42,322 nt of DNA. Source: Gemmatimonadales bacterium. GTDB taxonomy: Bacteria; Gemmatimonadota; Gemmatimonadetes; Longimicrobiales; Gaopeijiaceae. The translations under genes and the position numbers were made by a program. Location: positions 1 to 42,322 of the forward strand of contig REBS01000078.1 of assembly GCA_007692605.1 (NCBI GenBank). The letters are read 5' to 3'. Below are positions 23,883 through 33,064 of this stretch, in pieces (position 1 is the stretch's first letter; each line of letters starts with the position of its first letter). Below the pieces are notes generated by a model, which worked only from the letters and a program-made list of their open reading frames with translations, searched no databases and was not told the origin of the DNA.

Positions 23883-26108
23883 ATGAGCGCCCCCGGGCCG
23901 AACGATTTCCGATCCCGAGCCGAACTCCGACCTTCGATGAACCCCGAAGACCTCTTCTCCGAAGTTCCGCCCGCCGAGCTCTCGACCGACGCGGCGCGCG
24001 ACCAGATCGAGCGGTTGCGCGCCGAGATCCGGGAGCACGACCATCACTACTACGTCGAAGCGGCGCCGAAGATCTCGGATGCCCAGTACGATCGGCTCTT
24101 CCGGCGGTTGAAGGCGCTCGAGGAGGCCCATCCGGAGCTCCTCTCCCCCGACTCTCCGACGCAGCGCGTGGGCGCCGATCCGGTCGACTCTCTCCCCACG
24201 ATCCGGCACACGGCTCCCATGCTCTCGCTCGACTCGACCCAGGAACCCTCAGAGGTGCGCCGGTTTCACGAGCGGGTGCTGAAGGCGCTGGGGCATGACG
24301 GGGGGACGGACTCGCGCTCCGGAGAAACCTCCGGAGAGCCTGTGGCGGAGGGGGGCGATTCCCGGGCCTCGTCAGGCGACCCCCCGGCGGGGGACGCCGC
24401 CGATGAAGCCCTCCCCGCCTTCCTGCTCGAGCCCAAGCTGGATGGGATCTCGATCGAGCTGGTCTACGTCGACGGGGTGCTCGATCGCGCCGTCACACGG
24501 GGCAATGGCCGCGAGGGTGAAGGGGTCACCGAGAACGTGCGGACGATCCCGTCGGTGCCCCTGCGGCTGCGGACCGTGGGGCGCTCCGCCCCGGACCTGC
24601 TGGCTGTGCGCGGCGAAATCCTCATGCGCCTGTCGGCCTTCGAGGCGCTCAACGAGCAGCTCATGGAAGAGGGATCGGCCCCCTACGCCAACCCCAGAAA
24701 CGCCACATCGGGGGCGATCCGTCAGCTCGACCCGTCGGTGACGGCGCGGCGGCCGCTGGAGTGCCTGGCCTACGATGTTCTGGATGTGGAGGGGGCCGAT
24801 TTCCGCACCGACATGGAGGGCATCGAGGCCCTCCGCGAATGGGGGCTCGTCGTGCCCGAGCGGGTCGAGCGGGTGACCACGGTCGACGAGATCCTGGCGT
24901 ACCATGCCCGCTACGACGAGGACCGCGACACCCTCGACTACGAAATCGACGGGGTCGTCATCAAGCTCGACGATCTCGAGGACCGGGTCGACCTGGGGAG
25001 CACCTCGCACCATCCCCGGTGGGCGCTGGCGTACAAGTTCGAGCCCCGAAAGGAGATCACGCGCATCGAACGGATCGCCATTCAGGTGGGACGCACCGGG
25101 GTCCTCACGCCGGTCGCGCTCCTGCGCCCGGTCGAGGTCGGTGGGGTGACGGTCTCGCGGGCCACGCTCCACAACCGCGAGGAGCTCGAGCGCAAGGATG
25201 TGCGCGAGGGCGATCGGGTGCGCGTCCAGCGGGCCGGTGACGTGATCCCCCAGGTGGTCGAGGTGGTGTCCGAGGAGGGGCGCGAGCGGGCCGAGCCCTT
25301 CCGGATGCCCCCGCGGTGCCCGAACTGCGACACCCCCGTCGAGGAGCGCGGCCCCTTCACCTATTGCCCCAATCGCTTCGGGTGCATGGCGCAGCTCAAG
25401 GGCCGGATCGTGCACTTTGCCTCGCGCTCCGGCCTCGATATCGAGGGGCTCGGGGAGGAGACCGCGGCGCTTCTCGTCGATCGGGGGCTGGTTCACCAGC
25501 CGGCGGAGCTCTTCGACCTGGGCGTCGACGAGATCGAGCCCCTTCCGGGGTTCGCCGAGAAATCCGCGACCAAGCTGGTCGAGGCGATCCAGCGACGGCG
25601 GACCACCGAGCTCAGGCGCTTCCTGTACGGGCTCGGGATCCCCGAGGTCGGTGCCACGGTGGCCCGCGATCTGGCGACGCACTTCCGGAGTCTCGAGGCT
25701 CTCCTCGCCGCCGATCGCGCGGCGCTCCAAGCGGTGAAGGGAGTGGGTCCGACCATGTCGGAGCTGATCGTGGAGTTCCTTTCAGACGAGCACAATCGGG
25801 GTGCGATCGACGCGCTTCATGCGCAGATGGAGGCGCTCACCGTGCCGGAGCAGACGGGCGCCGGTGGACCCCTCGAGGGGCAGACCTTCGTCTTCACCGG
25901 GTCGCTCGAGAGCATGACGCGCGGCGCGGCGAAGAAGCGGGTCGAGGCGCTGGGCGCGAAGGCCACCTCGTCGGTGAGTGGAGAGACGGACGTGGTCGTG
26001 GCCGCGCCGGGCGCGGGGCGCAAGCGGGCAAAGGCCGAGGAACTCGGGGTCGAGATCCTCGACGAAGCGGGCTTTCTGGCCCTTCTGGACGAGCTGGAGG
26101 GCGCATAG
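23883..26108 (+). CDS. ligA: NAD-dependent DNA ligase LigA
   Basis: LigA seals nicks in replication and repair using NAD+. The 741 residues (start at 23883) show domain Ia (EIREHDHHYYVEAAPKISDAQYD), the adenylation motif EPKLDGIS with catalytic Lys185, RGNGREGEGVTENVRTI, and NPRNATSGAIRQLDP. The OB fold, a four-cysteine zinc finger (CPNCDTPV to CPNRFGC), helix-hairpin-helix repeats and a C-terminal BRCT domain (GQTFVFTGSLESMTRGAAKK) follow. It is about 70 residues longer than usual. Some 40 of these are a Gly/Ser/Asp/Pro-rich insertion (137-178) just before the adenylation motif; the rest is an N-terminal extension. An ATG at 23937 would remove 18 residues and is an alternative start. It is divergent from ahcY. 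Confidence 0.96.
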   Translation: MSAPGPNDFRSRAELRPSMNPEDLFSEVPPAELSTDAARDQIERLRAEIREHDHHYYVEAAPKISDAQYDRLFRRLKALEEAHPELLSPDSPTQRVGADPVDSLPTIRHTAPMLSLDSTQEPSEVRRFHERVLKALGHDGGTDSRSGETSGEPVAEGGDSRASSGDPPAGDAADEALPAFLLEPKLDGISIELVYVDGVLDRAVTRGNGREGEGVTENVRTIPSVPLRLRTVGRSAPDLLAVRGEILMRLSAFEALNEQLMEEGSAPYANPRNATSGAIRQLDPSVTARRPLECLAYDVLDVEGADFRTDMEGIEALREWGLVVPERVERVTTVDEILAYHARYDEDRDTLDYEIDGVVIKLDDLEDRVDLGSTSHHPRWALAYKFEPRKEITRIERIAIQVGRTGVLTPVALLRPVEVGGVTVSRATLHNREELERKDVREGDRVRVQRAGDVIPQVVEVVSEEGRERAEPFRMPPRCPNCDTPVEERGPFTYCPNRFGCMAQLKGRIVHFASRSGLDIEGLGEETAALLVDRGLVHQPAELFDLGVDEIEPLPGFAEKSATKLVEAIQRRRTTELRRFLYGLGIPEVGATVARDLATHFRSLEALLAADRAALQAVKGVGPTMSELIVEFLSDEHNRGAIDALHAQMEALTVPEQTGAGGPLEGQTFVFTGSLESMTRGAAKKRVEALGAKATSSVSGETDVVVAAPGAGRKRAKAEELGVEILDEAGFLALLDELEGA

Positions 26109-26166
26109 GGGGAACTCCGGCTCCGGCAGGGGGTCGAGGAGGCTACTGCCCTCACCCCCCGTTCAG

Positions 26167-26172
26167 AAGGAG
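26167..26172 (+). promoter_or_regulatory. Ribosome binding site that fixes the DUF151-PDZ start
   Basis: AAGGAG lies 6 nt before the ATG at 26179. This ideal spacing selects a start that includes the signal segment and excludes the 67 upstream in-frame residues that run over the ligA 3' end. Confidence 0.8.
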
Positions 26173-26178
26173 CCCTCG

Positions 26179-27099
26179 ATGAGATCCCCCGTGACGAAGC
26201 TTCGGTCGGTGGTGGCTCGGGGCGCGGGCTCCCCCCGATACGTGAATTCGCATGCGGCTGGGACCTCGGGTCGAACCGAGAGTTCGGACAGGGCTGCGAA
26301 ATCGCTTCTGGCGTTGGGTGGCGCACTGATGCTGAGCGCAGGTCTCGTCGTGAGTGCGGCGACGGCCCCCCCGGCAGCGGCCCAGCTCTCCGACGAAGCC
26401 TTTCTCGAAGTCGAGGTCGCCTCGATCGGCGTCGAGCTCTACTCGCGCGAGCCGCTCGCCCTTCTGCACTCCGACTGGAACGAGGTCCTCCCGATCTGGA
26501 TCGGAGAGATCGAGGCCGCGGCGATCATCCAGGCGCTGCAGGGCCTCGACTTTCCCCGGCCCCTCACGCACGACCTGCTCGTCTCGGTCATCGACGAACT
26601 GAACGGCACCCTCGAAGAGGTTCGGGTCACCGAGCTGCGGCAGAACACCTACTTCGGCCTTCTGCGCATCCGCACCCCCGACGGGATGCGTGAAATCGAC
26701 ACCCGTCCGTCCGACGCGCTGGCCCTGGCGGTGAGAACGAATGCCCGCATCCTGGTCCACAGGGAGCTGGTCGAGCTGGCCCCCGAGCTGGATTTCATCG
26801 CGGCCTCTGGCGGAGATCCGGTGGTGCGCCTGCGAGGAGTGACGCTCGGGTCGCCGGTCGGGGGTGGCTCCGGCGCCGAGGTCCTCCACGTGACCCCCGA
26901 GATCGAGGCACGCGGACTCGAAGCCGGCGATCGGATCCTCGAGGTGGCGGGGCAGTCGATCGATGGGCCCTTCGAGTTCCTGGAGACGATTATGGAGGTG
27001 CGGGGGAGCTCCTCGATCGAGGTGCTTCGGAGTCGGGACGGAGACGAGGAGACGATCCTCCTCCCGCCCCCGCGCGGCGAGGTCCGGATCGGGCCCTGA
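26179..27099 (+). CDS. Exported bifunctional-nuclease (DUF151) domain fused to a PDZ domain
   Basis: The 306 residues begin with a 40-residue polar stretch and a hydrophobic signal segment (SLLALGGALMLSAGLVVSA) with an Ala-x-Ala-like end near residue 68. A DUF151/BFN domain follows at about 76-200 (VEVASIGVELYSREPLALL, VLPIWIGEIEAAAIIQALQG, RPLTHDLLVSVIDEL, IDTRPSDALALAVRTNARI). Residues about 205-295 read as a PDZ domain (VLHVTPEIEARGLEAGDRIL, VAGQSIDGPFEFLETI). DUF151 proteins are normally short cytosolic proteins; some are reported to have nuclease activity. Export plus PDZ suggests a periplasmic or secreted protein binding peptide ends, or action on extracellular nucleic acid. It lies 70 bp after ligA and may share its transcript. 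Confidence 0.85.
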   Translation: MRSPVTKLRSVVARGAGSPRYVNSHAAGTSGRTESSDRAAKSLLALGGALMLSAGLVVSAATAPPAAAQLSDEAFLEVEVASIGVELYSREPLALLHSDWNEVLPIWIGEIEAAAIIQALQGLDFPRPLTHDLLVSVIDELNGTLEEVRVTELRQNTYFGLLRIRTPDGMREIDTRPSDALALAVRTNARILVHRELVELAPELDFIAASGGDPVVRLRGVTLGSPVGGGSGAEVLHVTPEIEARGLEAGDRILEVAGQSIDGPFEFLETIMEVRGSSSIEVLRSRDGDEETILLPPPRGEVRIGP

Positions 27100-27153
27100 T
27101 CCCGTAGGGGGGTCCGCGTGGCCCCCGTTGCCCGGATGGCCGAGTCGGCCCGG

Positions 27154-27741
27154 TCAGCCCATTGGATCCGGTTGCTCGGCAGGCGCGACCTCGTCGAAGC
27201 TTTCGCCGTCGCGGTTCGCGGTCCACACCACCAGCAGGATCGCGCTGATCAGCAGGAAGGCCGCCCCGGCCATGACCGGGATCGAGATAAAGCCGAAGAT
27301 CGCCAGGTAGCGGGCGGTACAGGGCACGCCCGCCTCGCACATCCCGGCATCGAGTCCCGGACGGAGCTGGATCAGCACGTGGTAGGCCGCGATCAGGAGC
27401 CCGATCACGGACAGGGGCAACCCGTATCGCCACGCCCCCCGATCGGCCAGCAGGGCCCCGACCGCCAGGACCGGCACCAGCGGGTACATGGCGATCCGCT
27501 GGTACCAGCAGAGCAGACAGGGGATGAAACCGACCGACTCGGACAGGTACAGGCTGCCGACGCTGGCGAAGGTGGCGATCCCCAGGGCGAGCCCGAGCAG
27601 ACCCCGGTGTTCGCCTTCGAAGTTGCGGCGCAGCCACCGGCGGCCCGCAGGCAGCGCCAGCATCAAAAGCAGGACTCCCGCCCCCACGAACGCCAGGATC
27701 GTGAGGAGCCCGAGGGAGCGGGAGACCGTCGCGAAGTTCAA
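27154..27741 (-). CDS. DsbB/BdbC-like disulfide bond formation protein
   Basis: The 195-residue membrane protein has about five hydrophobic segments and two cysteine pairs typical of DsbB-type quinone-linked thiol oxidases: C75-LL-C78 (GFIPCLLCWYQRIAMYPL) and Cys135/Cys141 (GMCEAGVPCTARY). It would reoxidise a DsbA-type partner and pass electrons to quinone. No DsbA gene is in the window. Translation starts at TTG, which overlaps the stop of the upstream metalloprotease as TTGA, so its expression is coupled to that gene. Both metalloproteases lack cysteine, so they are not its substrates. An extra N-terminal helix compared with E. coli DsbB is visible. The family assignment is firm. Confidence 0.9.
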   Translation of the reverse strand: MNFATVSRSLGLLTILAFVGAGVLLLMLALPAGRRWLRRNFEGEHRGLLGLALGIATFASVGSLYLSESVGFIPCLLCWYQRIAMYPLVPVLAVGALLADRGAWRYGLPLSVIGLLIAAYHVLIQLRPGLDAGMCEAGVPCTARYLAIFGFISIPVMAGAAFLLISAILLVVWTANRDGESFDEVAPAEQPDPMG

Positions 27742-30239
27742 CGGAGGGCGGCTCCGATGCGCTCGAGGCTGTCCTCGAGGTGGATACGGGTCATGCGGTC
27801 CGACACCCCGGAGTCGAGCGCCGACTGCACCTCGTCGCGCAGGAGTCGGAGCTGATCACGCACCAGCGGGCGGATGTCGCTCTGCCCGATGTGCAGGTCG
27901 GCGTTCAGCGGCGGGTCGTTGTTCGAGCTGACCCGCAGGTTTCCACTGCCCGGTGGGGACCAGTGGTTCGACTCCGCCTCGTGCAGCAGGTAGTGCGCCT
28001 GGTCCAGGTACGCCCGCTGCTGGTTGCGGCGGTAGGTGTCGATCGCCGAGCCGGCCGTGACCTCGCGCCAGATGATCTCGCGGGCGTCGTCGAGCATGTC
28101 GGCCGGACGGTAGGTGGCATCGCCCAGGAAGGCCTCGTGCTCGATCATACGGGCCAGCCGGGCGTGGTTCAGGAAGCGCTGGACGGCGAGCTCCTGATAG
28201 GCCCGGATCCGCTCCACGGCCCCCGCGTGCTCGAGGCGACGCAGCATGTCCATGTCGAGCGCCCACTCGGGCGTCTGCAGGATGTGTTCGTCGATGAAGG
28301 CCATCGCCTTTCGCTGGTATTCGGGTTCGATCGGCGTGTAGATCCAGTCGTTGTCACCGACCGTCTCTCCATACGACTTGTAGTGCGTCCAGGATCCTCC
28401 GACCGCCGAGGCGGCGTGCTCGGCGTAGCGGTTCCACTGGGTCAGGTTCTGCAGGTAGTGGGTCTCGAGCTCGTAGTAGTCGTCACCTTCGTCGAGGACC
28501 CAGTCCATCAGGTTCTCGGTCGCGGTGCGCAGGTTGCGCATTCCGTACACGGCGGCCTCGACGGGGTCGTCCGAGATCCCCTCGGTCATCCGGTAGGGGT
28601 CCCACTCGACATCCATCCCGAACTGCGCGGTGGCCGACAGGTACCAGGGGCGGTCGGCACGCTCGGTGATCCACTGGTTGAGCGTCGCGACCTCGTCTTC
28701 GGGGGTCTCCGCCTCGAGGATGGGCCGGTAGCCGTACTCGATGGCCCACATGTCCCAGAGGCCGACCCGGCGCTCGGGATTCACATTGTCGCCGGGCTGC
28801 GCCACATAGTTGTAGCGGGTCCGGCCGACCGAGGAGCCCGAGTGTCCCATCCGGTCGGTGAACTCGGCGCTCCGGAGCGAGTCGACGGGGAAGACGAAGT
28901 TGGCCCGCTGGTTGTGGGGGAGACCCTTGGCGTGGGCCATCTCGTGCGAGACCACGTAGCGGAGCGCCTCACCCAGGTCTTCCTCGGAGAGCTGGTTCGT
29001 CTGGAAGTTGGGATTCGCGGTGGCGACCTGCGAGACGAGCCACCAGCGGAGGCGCTCATCGAGGCCATGGAGCATGTTGATGTGGCCCCGGATCACCTCG
29101 CCGGAACGGGGATCCACCACGTCGCCCCCGGCATTGGCCGAGCGGGTGGGGGTCGCCACGTAGCGGAGCACCGAGAAGCGCGCATCCAGGAGACTGAACT
29201 CCGGGTCCTCCTCTTCGGTGGGGGCGAGGCGGGCCTGGATGGCGTTGCTGAAGCCCGCCTGCTCGAAGGCCTCGTTCCACTCCTCGATGCCGGCAATGAA
29301 GTAGGGCACCCACTTCTCGGGGGTGGCCGGGTCGATGTACCAGACGATCGGCTCGACCGGGTCGACCAGCTCCCCGCGCGCGAAGGCCTCCGGATCCGAG
29401 GGCTCGAGGCGGTAGCGTCGCAGGTAGCGGTTGGGCCGCACGCCCTGGAAGTCACTCGAGTAGTCGGTCACCGAGATGGCGCCGAAGGCGACCCGATGGT
29501 CCGCCAGCCGCGGCATCATCGGCTCTTCGGGCAACAGGATCATCGAGTGGTTCACCTCGAACGAGACCGCGCCGCCCCGGGCATTCGAGGGGGGCTGGTC
29601 CGCCGAATAGGTGCGCACCACCCGAATCTCGACGTTGATCGGGAAGGAGCGGGTCCACTCCATCCAGCTGCGGTCCGAGGCGAAGCCCCGAACGCCCATC
29701 TGGGAACGCCGGTTTCGGGGGAGCGAGAAGACCGGATGGTCGCCCATGTACATGTCGGTCACATCGACCACACTCGTGCCCGAGCCCGACGCCTCGACCG
29801 CGAAGCTGGCCAGGATCGGAGCGAAGTTGGAGTTGTCGACCGCGAGGCGGACGTTCGAGCCCTCGTCGGCGGTGTTGCTGTGCGACACCCCCCGAAGGTA
29901 GACCCGGTCGTCGCGCCGCTCCCAGCGCACGACCATGTTGCCGGTCATCCGGTCGCCCCCGTTCGCGAGCCCCTCCTGCGCCTTCGCGAAGCGGCTCATG
30001 ATCGCCATGTCGCGGCCCATGATCGAATCGGGGATCTCGAAGAGGAGGCGGTCGTCGATCTGGTGGACCGTGAAGAGGCCCTCCTGGGAATCGGCGCCCG
30101 AGACGACCTCGGAGTAGCTGCGCTCCTGGGCTTCGAGCCCGTTCGGCGCGGCCAGGGCCCAGACCATGAGCGGAAGGATGAACAGTGCGGCCAGGCGCCC
30201 CCGACGGGGGGCCGTGGCGGACTCGAGTCGGGTGGTCAT
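27738..30239 (-). CDS. Exported zinc-dependent metalloprotease, DUF5117/DUF4953 type (copy 2)
   Basis: The 833 residues start with a signal segment (LAALFILPLMVWALAAPNGLEAQ). The N-terminal half has the DUF5117-like elements DRLLFEIPDSIMGRDMAIM, RFAKAQEG and FSLPRNRRSQMGV. The catalytic half holds the metzincin zinc site HEMAHAKGLPH (His432, Glu433, His436, His442) and ANFVFPVDSLR. After it comes RMGHSGSSVGRTRYNYVAQP, where relatives known to me have a Met-Asp-Tyr turn. There is no cysteine in the whole protein. The C-terminus ends with a helical region. It is probably secreted or outer-membrane associated and may degrade peptides. The start at 30239 is set by AGGAG 6 nt upstream. Its stop overlaps the DsbB start, and the gene follows its paralogue by 52 bp. 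Confidence 0.88.
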   Translation of the reverse strand: MTTRLESATAPRRGRLAALFILPLMVWALAAPNGLEAQERSYSEVVSGADSQEGLFTVHQIDDRLLFEIPDSIMGRDMAIMSRFAKAQEGLANGGDRMTGNMVVRWERRDDRVYLRGVSHSNTADEGSNVRLAVDNSNFAPILASFAVEASGSGTSVVDVTDMYMGDHPVFSLPRNRRSQMGVRGFASDRSWMEWTRSFPINVEIRVVRTYSADQPPSNARGGAVSFEVNHSMILLPEEPMMPRLADHRVAFGAISVTDYSSDFQGVRPNRYLRRYRLEPSDPEAFARGELVDPVEPIVWYIDPATPEKWVPYFIAGIEEWNEAFEQAGFSNAIQARLAPTEEEDPEFSLLDARFSVLRYVATPTRSANAGGDVVDPRSGEVIRGHINMLHGLDERLRWWLVSQVATANPNFQTNQLSEEDLGEALRYVVSHEMAHAKGLPHNQRANFVFPVDSLRSAEFTDRMGHSGSSVGRTRYNYVAQPGDNVNPERRVGLWDMWAIEYGYRPILEAETPEDEVATLNQWITERADRPWYLSATAQFGMDVEWDPYRMTEGISDDPVEAAVYGMRNLRTATENLMDWVLDEGDDYYELETHYLQNLTQWNRYAEHAASAVGGSWTHYKSYGETVGDNDWIYTPIEPEYQRKAMAFIDEHILQTPEWALDMDMLRRLEHAGAVERIRAYQELAVQRFLNHARLARMIEHEAFLGDATYRPADMLDDAREIIWREVTAGSAIDTYRRNQQRAYLDQAHYLLHEAESNHWSPPGSGNLRVSSNNDPPLNADLHIGQSDIRPLVRDQLRLLRDEVQSALDSGVSDRMTRIHLEDSLERIGAALR

Positions 30240-30245
30240 GCGTGT

Positions 30246-30250
30246 CTCCT
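30246..30250 (-). promoter_or_regulatory. Ribosome binding site of metalloprotease copy 2
   Basis: AGGAG on the minus strand lies 6 nt before the ATG at 30239. It excludes two in-frame upstream ATGs at 30302 and 30269 that would overlap or crowd the preceding gene. Confidence 0.75.
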
Positions 30251-30291
30251 GCTTCGGGTGTCGTGACATGTGTCTGCGGTGCTGAGGGTGG

Positions 30292-32859
30292 TCAGAGGGC
30301 ACGCTGGATCCTCTCCAGCGCCTCCTCGAGATGGATTCGGGTCATCCGGTCGTCGACGCCGGCCTCGAGCCGGGTCTCGATCTCGCCGTGCAGTAGCCGG
30401 AGCTGATCGCGCACGAGGGGGCGGATGTCGGACTGGCCGATGTGAAGGTCGGCGTTCAGCGGCGGGTCGTTGTTCGAGCTGACCCTGAGGTTGCCGCTCG
30501 AGGGCGGGGACCAGTGATTCGATTCGGCTTCGTGGAGGAGATGCCGGGCCTGGTCCAGGTATCCGCGCTGGAGGTTCCTGCGGTAGGTGTCGATCGGTGC
30601 CCCGGAGGCCACTTCGCGCCAGACGGCCTCCCTGAGGTCGTCGAGCATCTCAGCGGGCCGGTAGGTGTCGTTGCCCAGGAAGGTCTCCTGCTCGATCATG
30701 CGGGCCAGGCGGGCGTGGTTCAGCATTCGCTCCACCCCGAGGACCTGGTACGCGCGGATCCGCTCGACGGCGCCCGCGTGCTCGAGGCGCCTCAGGATGT
30801 CGAGGTCGAGGGCCCACTGGGGTGTCTGGAAGACGTACTCGTCCAGAAAGGAGAAGGCCTCGCGCTGGTAGGCGGCCGGGACCTCCTCGTAGACGACACC
30901 CGGCTCTCCGACGCGCTTGTTGTGCGTGAAGCTGCCCCCGATCGCGGCCGAGGCGTGCTCGGCGTAGCGGTTCCACTGCGTGAGCATCTGCAGGTGGTGC
31001 GTCTCGATCTCGTAGTAGTCGTCGCCCTCGTCGAGGAGCCAGTCGAGGAGGTTCGCGTGCGCCGCCTCGAGATTCCGCATCCCGTAGCGGGCGGCCCGGA
31101 CGGGATCGTCGCTGATCCCCTCGGTCATCCGGTAGGGATCCCACTCCACGTCGATTCCGAAGAGGGGTCCGCCGAAGCGGGCCCAGGGCTCGTCGACGTA
31201 CTCGAGGACCCATTCGTTCAGGGTCTCGAGCTCCTCCTGCGGGGTCGTGGCCTCGAGGATCGGGCGGTAGCCCCACATGACGGCGAACTTGTCCCAGAGG
31301 CCGATGCGGCGCTCGGGATTCACCCCGTCGCCCGGCTGCGCCACGTAGTTGAAGCGGGTGCGGCCGACCGACGATCCGGAGTGCCCCATCCGCTCCACGA
31401 AGTCGGCGTCACGCAGCGAGTCGACGGGAAAGACGAAGTTGGCCCGCTGGTTGTGCGGAAAGCCGACCGCGTGGGCCTTCTCGTGCGAGACCACGTAGCG
31501 CAGCGCCTCGCCCATGTCCTCTTCCGAAAGCCGGCTGGTCTGCAGGTTCGGGTTCGCGGCCGCGACCTGGCTGAGCAGCTGCCAGCGCATCCGCTCCATG
31601 AGCCCATGATACATGTTCATGTGCGCCCGGATCACCTGGCCCGAGCGCGGGTCGACCACGTCGCCCCCCGCGTTGGCCGAGCGCGTCGTGGTGGCGACGT
31701 ACCGGATCACCGAGTGACGGGCGTCGAGGAGGCTGAAGTCGGGGTCCTCCTCTTCGGTGGGGGCCACGCGGACCTGGATCGCGTTGCGGAAGCCGGCCAT
31801 CTCGAAGCCCTCGTTCCACTCCAGGATCCCCTCCTTGAAGTAGGGGATCCACTCCTCGGGGGTGGCCGGATCGATGTACCAGACCCAGGGCTCGACCGGC
31901 TCCACGAGCTCCCCGCGGGCGAAGGCCTCGGGGTCCGAGGGCTCCAGGTGGTAGCGCCGCAGGTACCGCTCGGGGCGCACACCCTGAAAGTCGCTCGAGT
32001 AGTTGGTCCGGGTGAGCGAGATGTAGCCCACGCGCTCGTCGTAGAGCCGGGGCATCATCGGCTCCTCGGGGAGGAGGATCATCGAGTGGTTCACCTCGAA
32101 CGAGACCGCGCCTCCGCGGGCATTCGAGGGGGCCTGGGCGGCCGCGTAGGTGCGCACGACCCGGACCTCGACGTTGATCGGGAAGCTCCGGGTGAACTCG
32201 AGCCAGCTCCGGTCCCGCGCGTGGCTGCTCACCCCGAGCTGGCTGCGCCGATTCCGCGGGAGCGAGAAGACCGGGTGGTCGCCCAGGTACAGGTCGGTGA
32301 CGTCGACCCGGTGCCGCCCGGCCTCGGTCGACTCGATCGGGAGGCTCGCCAGAATCGGCGGGAAGTTCGAGTTGGCGACGGCCAGGGCGACCGGGGTGCC
32401 CTCGTCGGCCGCATTCGAGTGCGAGATGCCCCGGAGGAGGATCCGGTCCCCGCGGCGCTCCCAGCGCACGACCAGGTTCGGCGCCATGTTGGCGCCCCCC
32501 ATGGCCAGGCCTTCCTGCGCCTTCGCGAAGCGGCTCATCAGGAGCATATCGCGCCCCAGGATCGAGTCGGGGATCGCGAAGTGGAGGCGGTCGTCGACCT
32601 CGTGGATGCCGAAGAGGGGGTCTTCGGCGGCGAGCGCGGTCGGGGCGAGGGCCGGGGCGAGGGCGAGCACGAGGGCGAGCACCATCGTGAGGAGCCCTGT
32701 CCCTGCGGGGAGGGCTCCGGCGAAATGGGCTCTGATGGCGCCGGGCGCTTGGGTGGCGCTGGACGCTTCGGGCGCTCTCGGCGAGCTCGTCGCGCGGGCG
32801 GGCGAGGGTCCGAGGGCGAGCGAGGGTGACTCCTGTCCCCGGATCAGGGGTGCGGACAT
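30292..32859 (-). CDS. Exported zinc-dependent metalloprotease, DUF5117/DUF4953 type (copy 1)
   Basis: This 855-residue paralogue of the next gene shares its layout and much of its sequence, including long identical blocks (EVNHSMILLPEEPMMPRL, the C-terminal NLRVSSNNDPPLNADLHIG). The zinc site is HEKAHAVGFPH (from His459). The segment that usually carries the Met-turn is again SSVGRTRFNYVAQPGD. Its N-terminus is longer, with an unusual 55-residue Ala/Pro/Ser-rich stretch before the hydrophobic signal segment (LTMVLALVLALAPALAPTAL). No cysteine is present. GGAGG lies 4 nt before the ATG. A 40-bp block is identical to copy 2 near the 3' end (30446-30485 and 27895-27934), which suggests recent conversion or selection. 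It is the first gene of the three-gene minus-strand unit. Confidence 0.88.
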   Translation of the reverse strand: MSAPLIRGQESPSLALGPSPARATSSPRAPEASSATQAPGAIRAHFAGALPAGTGLLTMVLALVLALAPALAPTALAAEDPLFGIHEVDDRLHFAIPDSILGRDMLLMSRFAKAQEGLAMGGANMAPNLVVRWERRGDRILLRGISHSNAADEGTPVALAVANSNFPPILASLPIESTEAGRHRVDVTDLYLGDHPVFSLPRNRRSQLGVSSHARDRSWLEFTRSFPINVEVRVVRTYAAAQAPSNARGGAVSFEVNHSMILLPEEPMMPRLYDERVGYISLTRTNYSSDFQGVRPERYLRRYHLEPSDPEAFARGELVEPVEPWVWYIDPATPEEWIPYFKEGILEWNEGFEMAGFRNAIQVRVAPTEEEDPDFSLLDARHSVIRYVATTTRSANAGGDVVDPRSGQVIRAHMNMYHGLMERMRWQLLSQVAAANPNLQTSRLSEEDMGEALRYVVSHEKAHAVGFPHNQRANFVFPVDSLRDADFVERMGHSGSSVGRTRFNYVAQPGDGVNPERRIGLWDKFAVMWGYRPILEATTPQEELETLNEWVLEYVDEPWARFGGPLFGIDVEWDPYRMTEGISDDPVRAARYGMRNLEAAHANLLDWLLDEGDDYYEIETHHLQMLTQWNRYAEHASAAIGGSFTHNKRVGEPGVVYEEVPAAYQREAFSFLDEYVFQTPQWALDLDILRRLEHAGAVERIRAYQVLGVERMLNHARLARMIEQETFLGNDTYRPAEMLDDLREAVWREVASGAPIDTYRRNLQRGYLDQARHLLHEAESNHWSPPSSGNLRVSSNNDPPLNADLHIGQSDIRPLVRDQLRLLHGEIETRLEAGVDDRMTRIHLEEALERIQRAL

Positions 32860-33064
32860 ACGGCCTCCATGGGAATGACGGGTGTCCAGTCAGCTTGGGG
32901 CTCCGGACTCCGGGGTGCAAGGGCGGGCGGGACCGGATGGTCGAGAAGGCCATGGTCACCCGCGCCTGGGGATCGCGCGCCTCCCCCCGCTGAACCCCGG
33001 CCGTACGATCGCTTTGCGAGGACCTTCTGGTCGATCTTCCGTGTGATCCATTAGTTTGGGTGCC

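Noticed and set aside
27780..32829. Two long plus-strand open frames (828 and 795 codons) antisense to the metalloproteases
   Set aside because: They mirror each other because the paralogues do, and they show no domain. The metalloprotease frames carry conserved motifs and ribosome sites.
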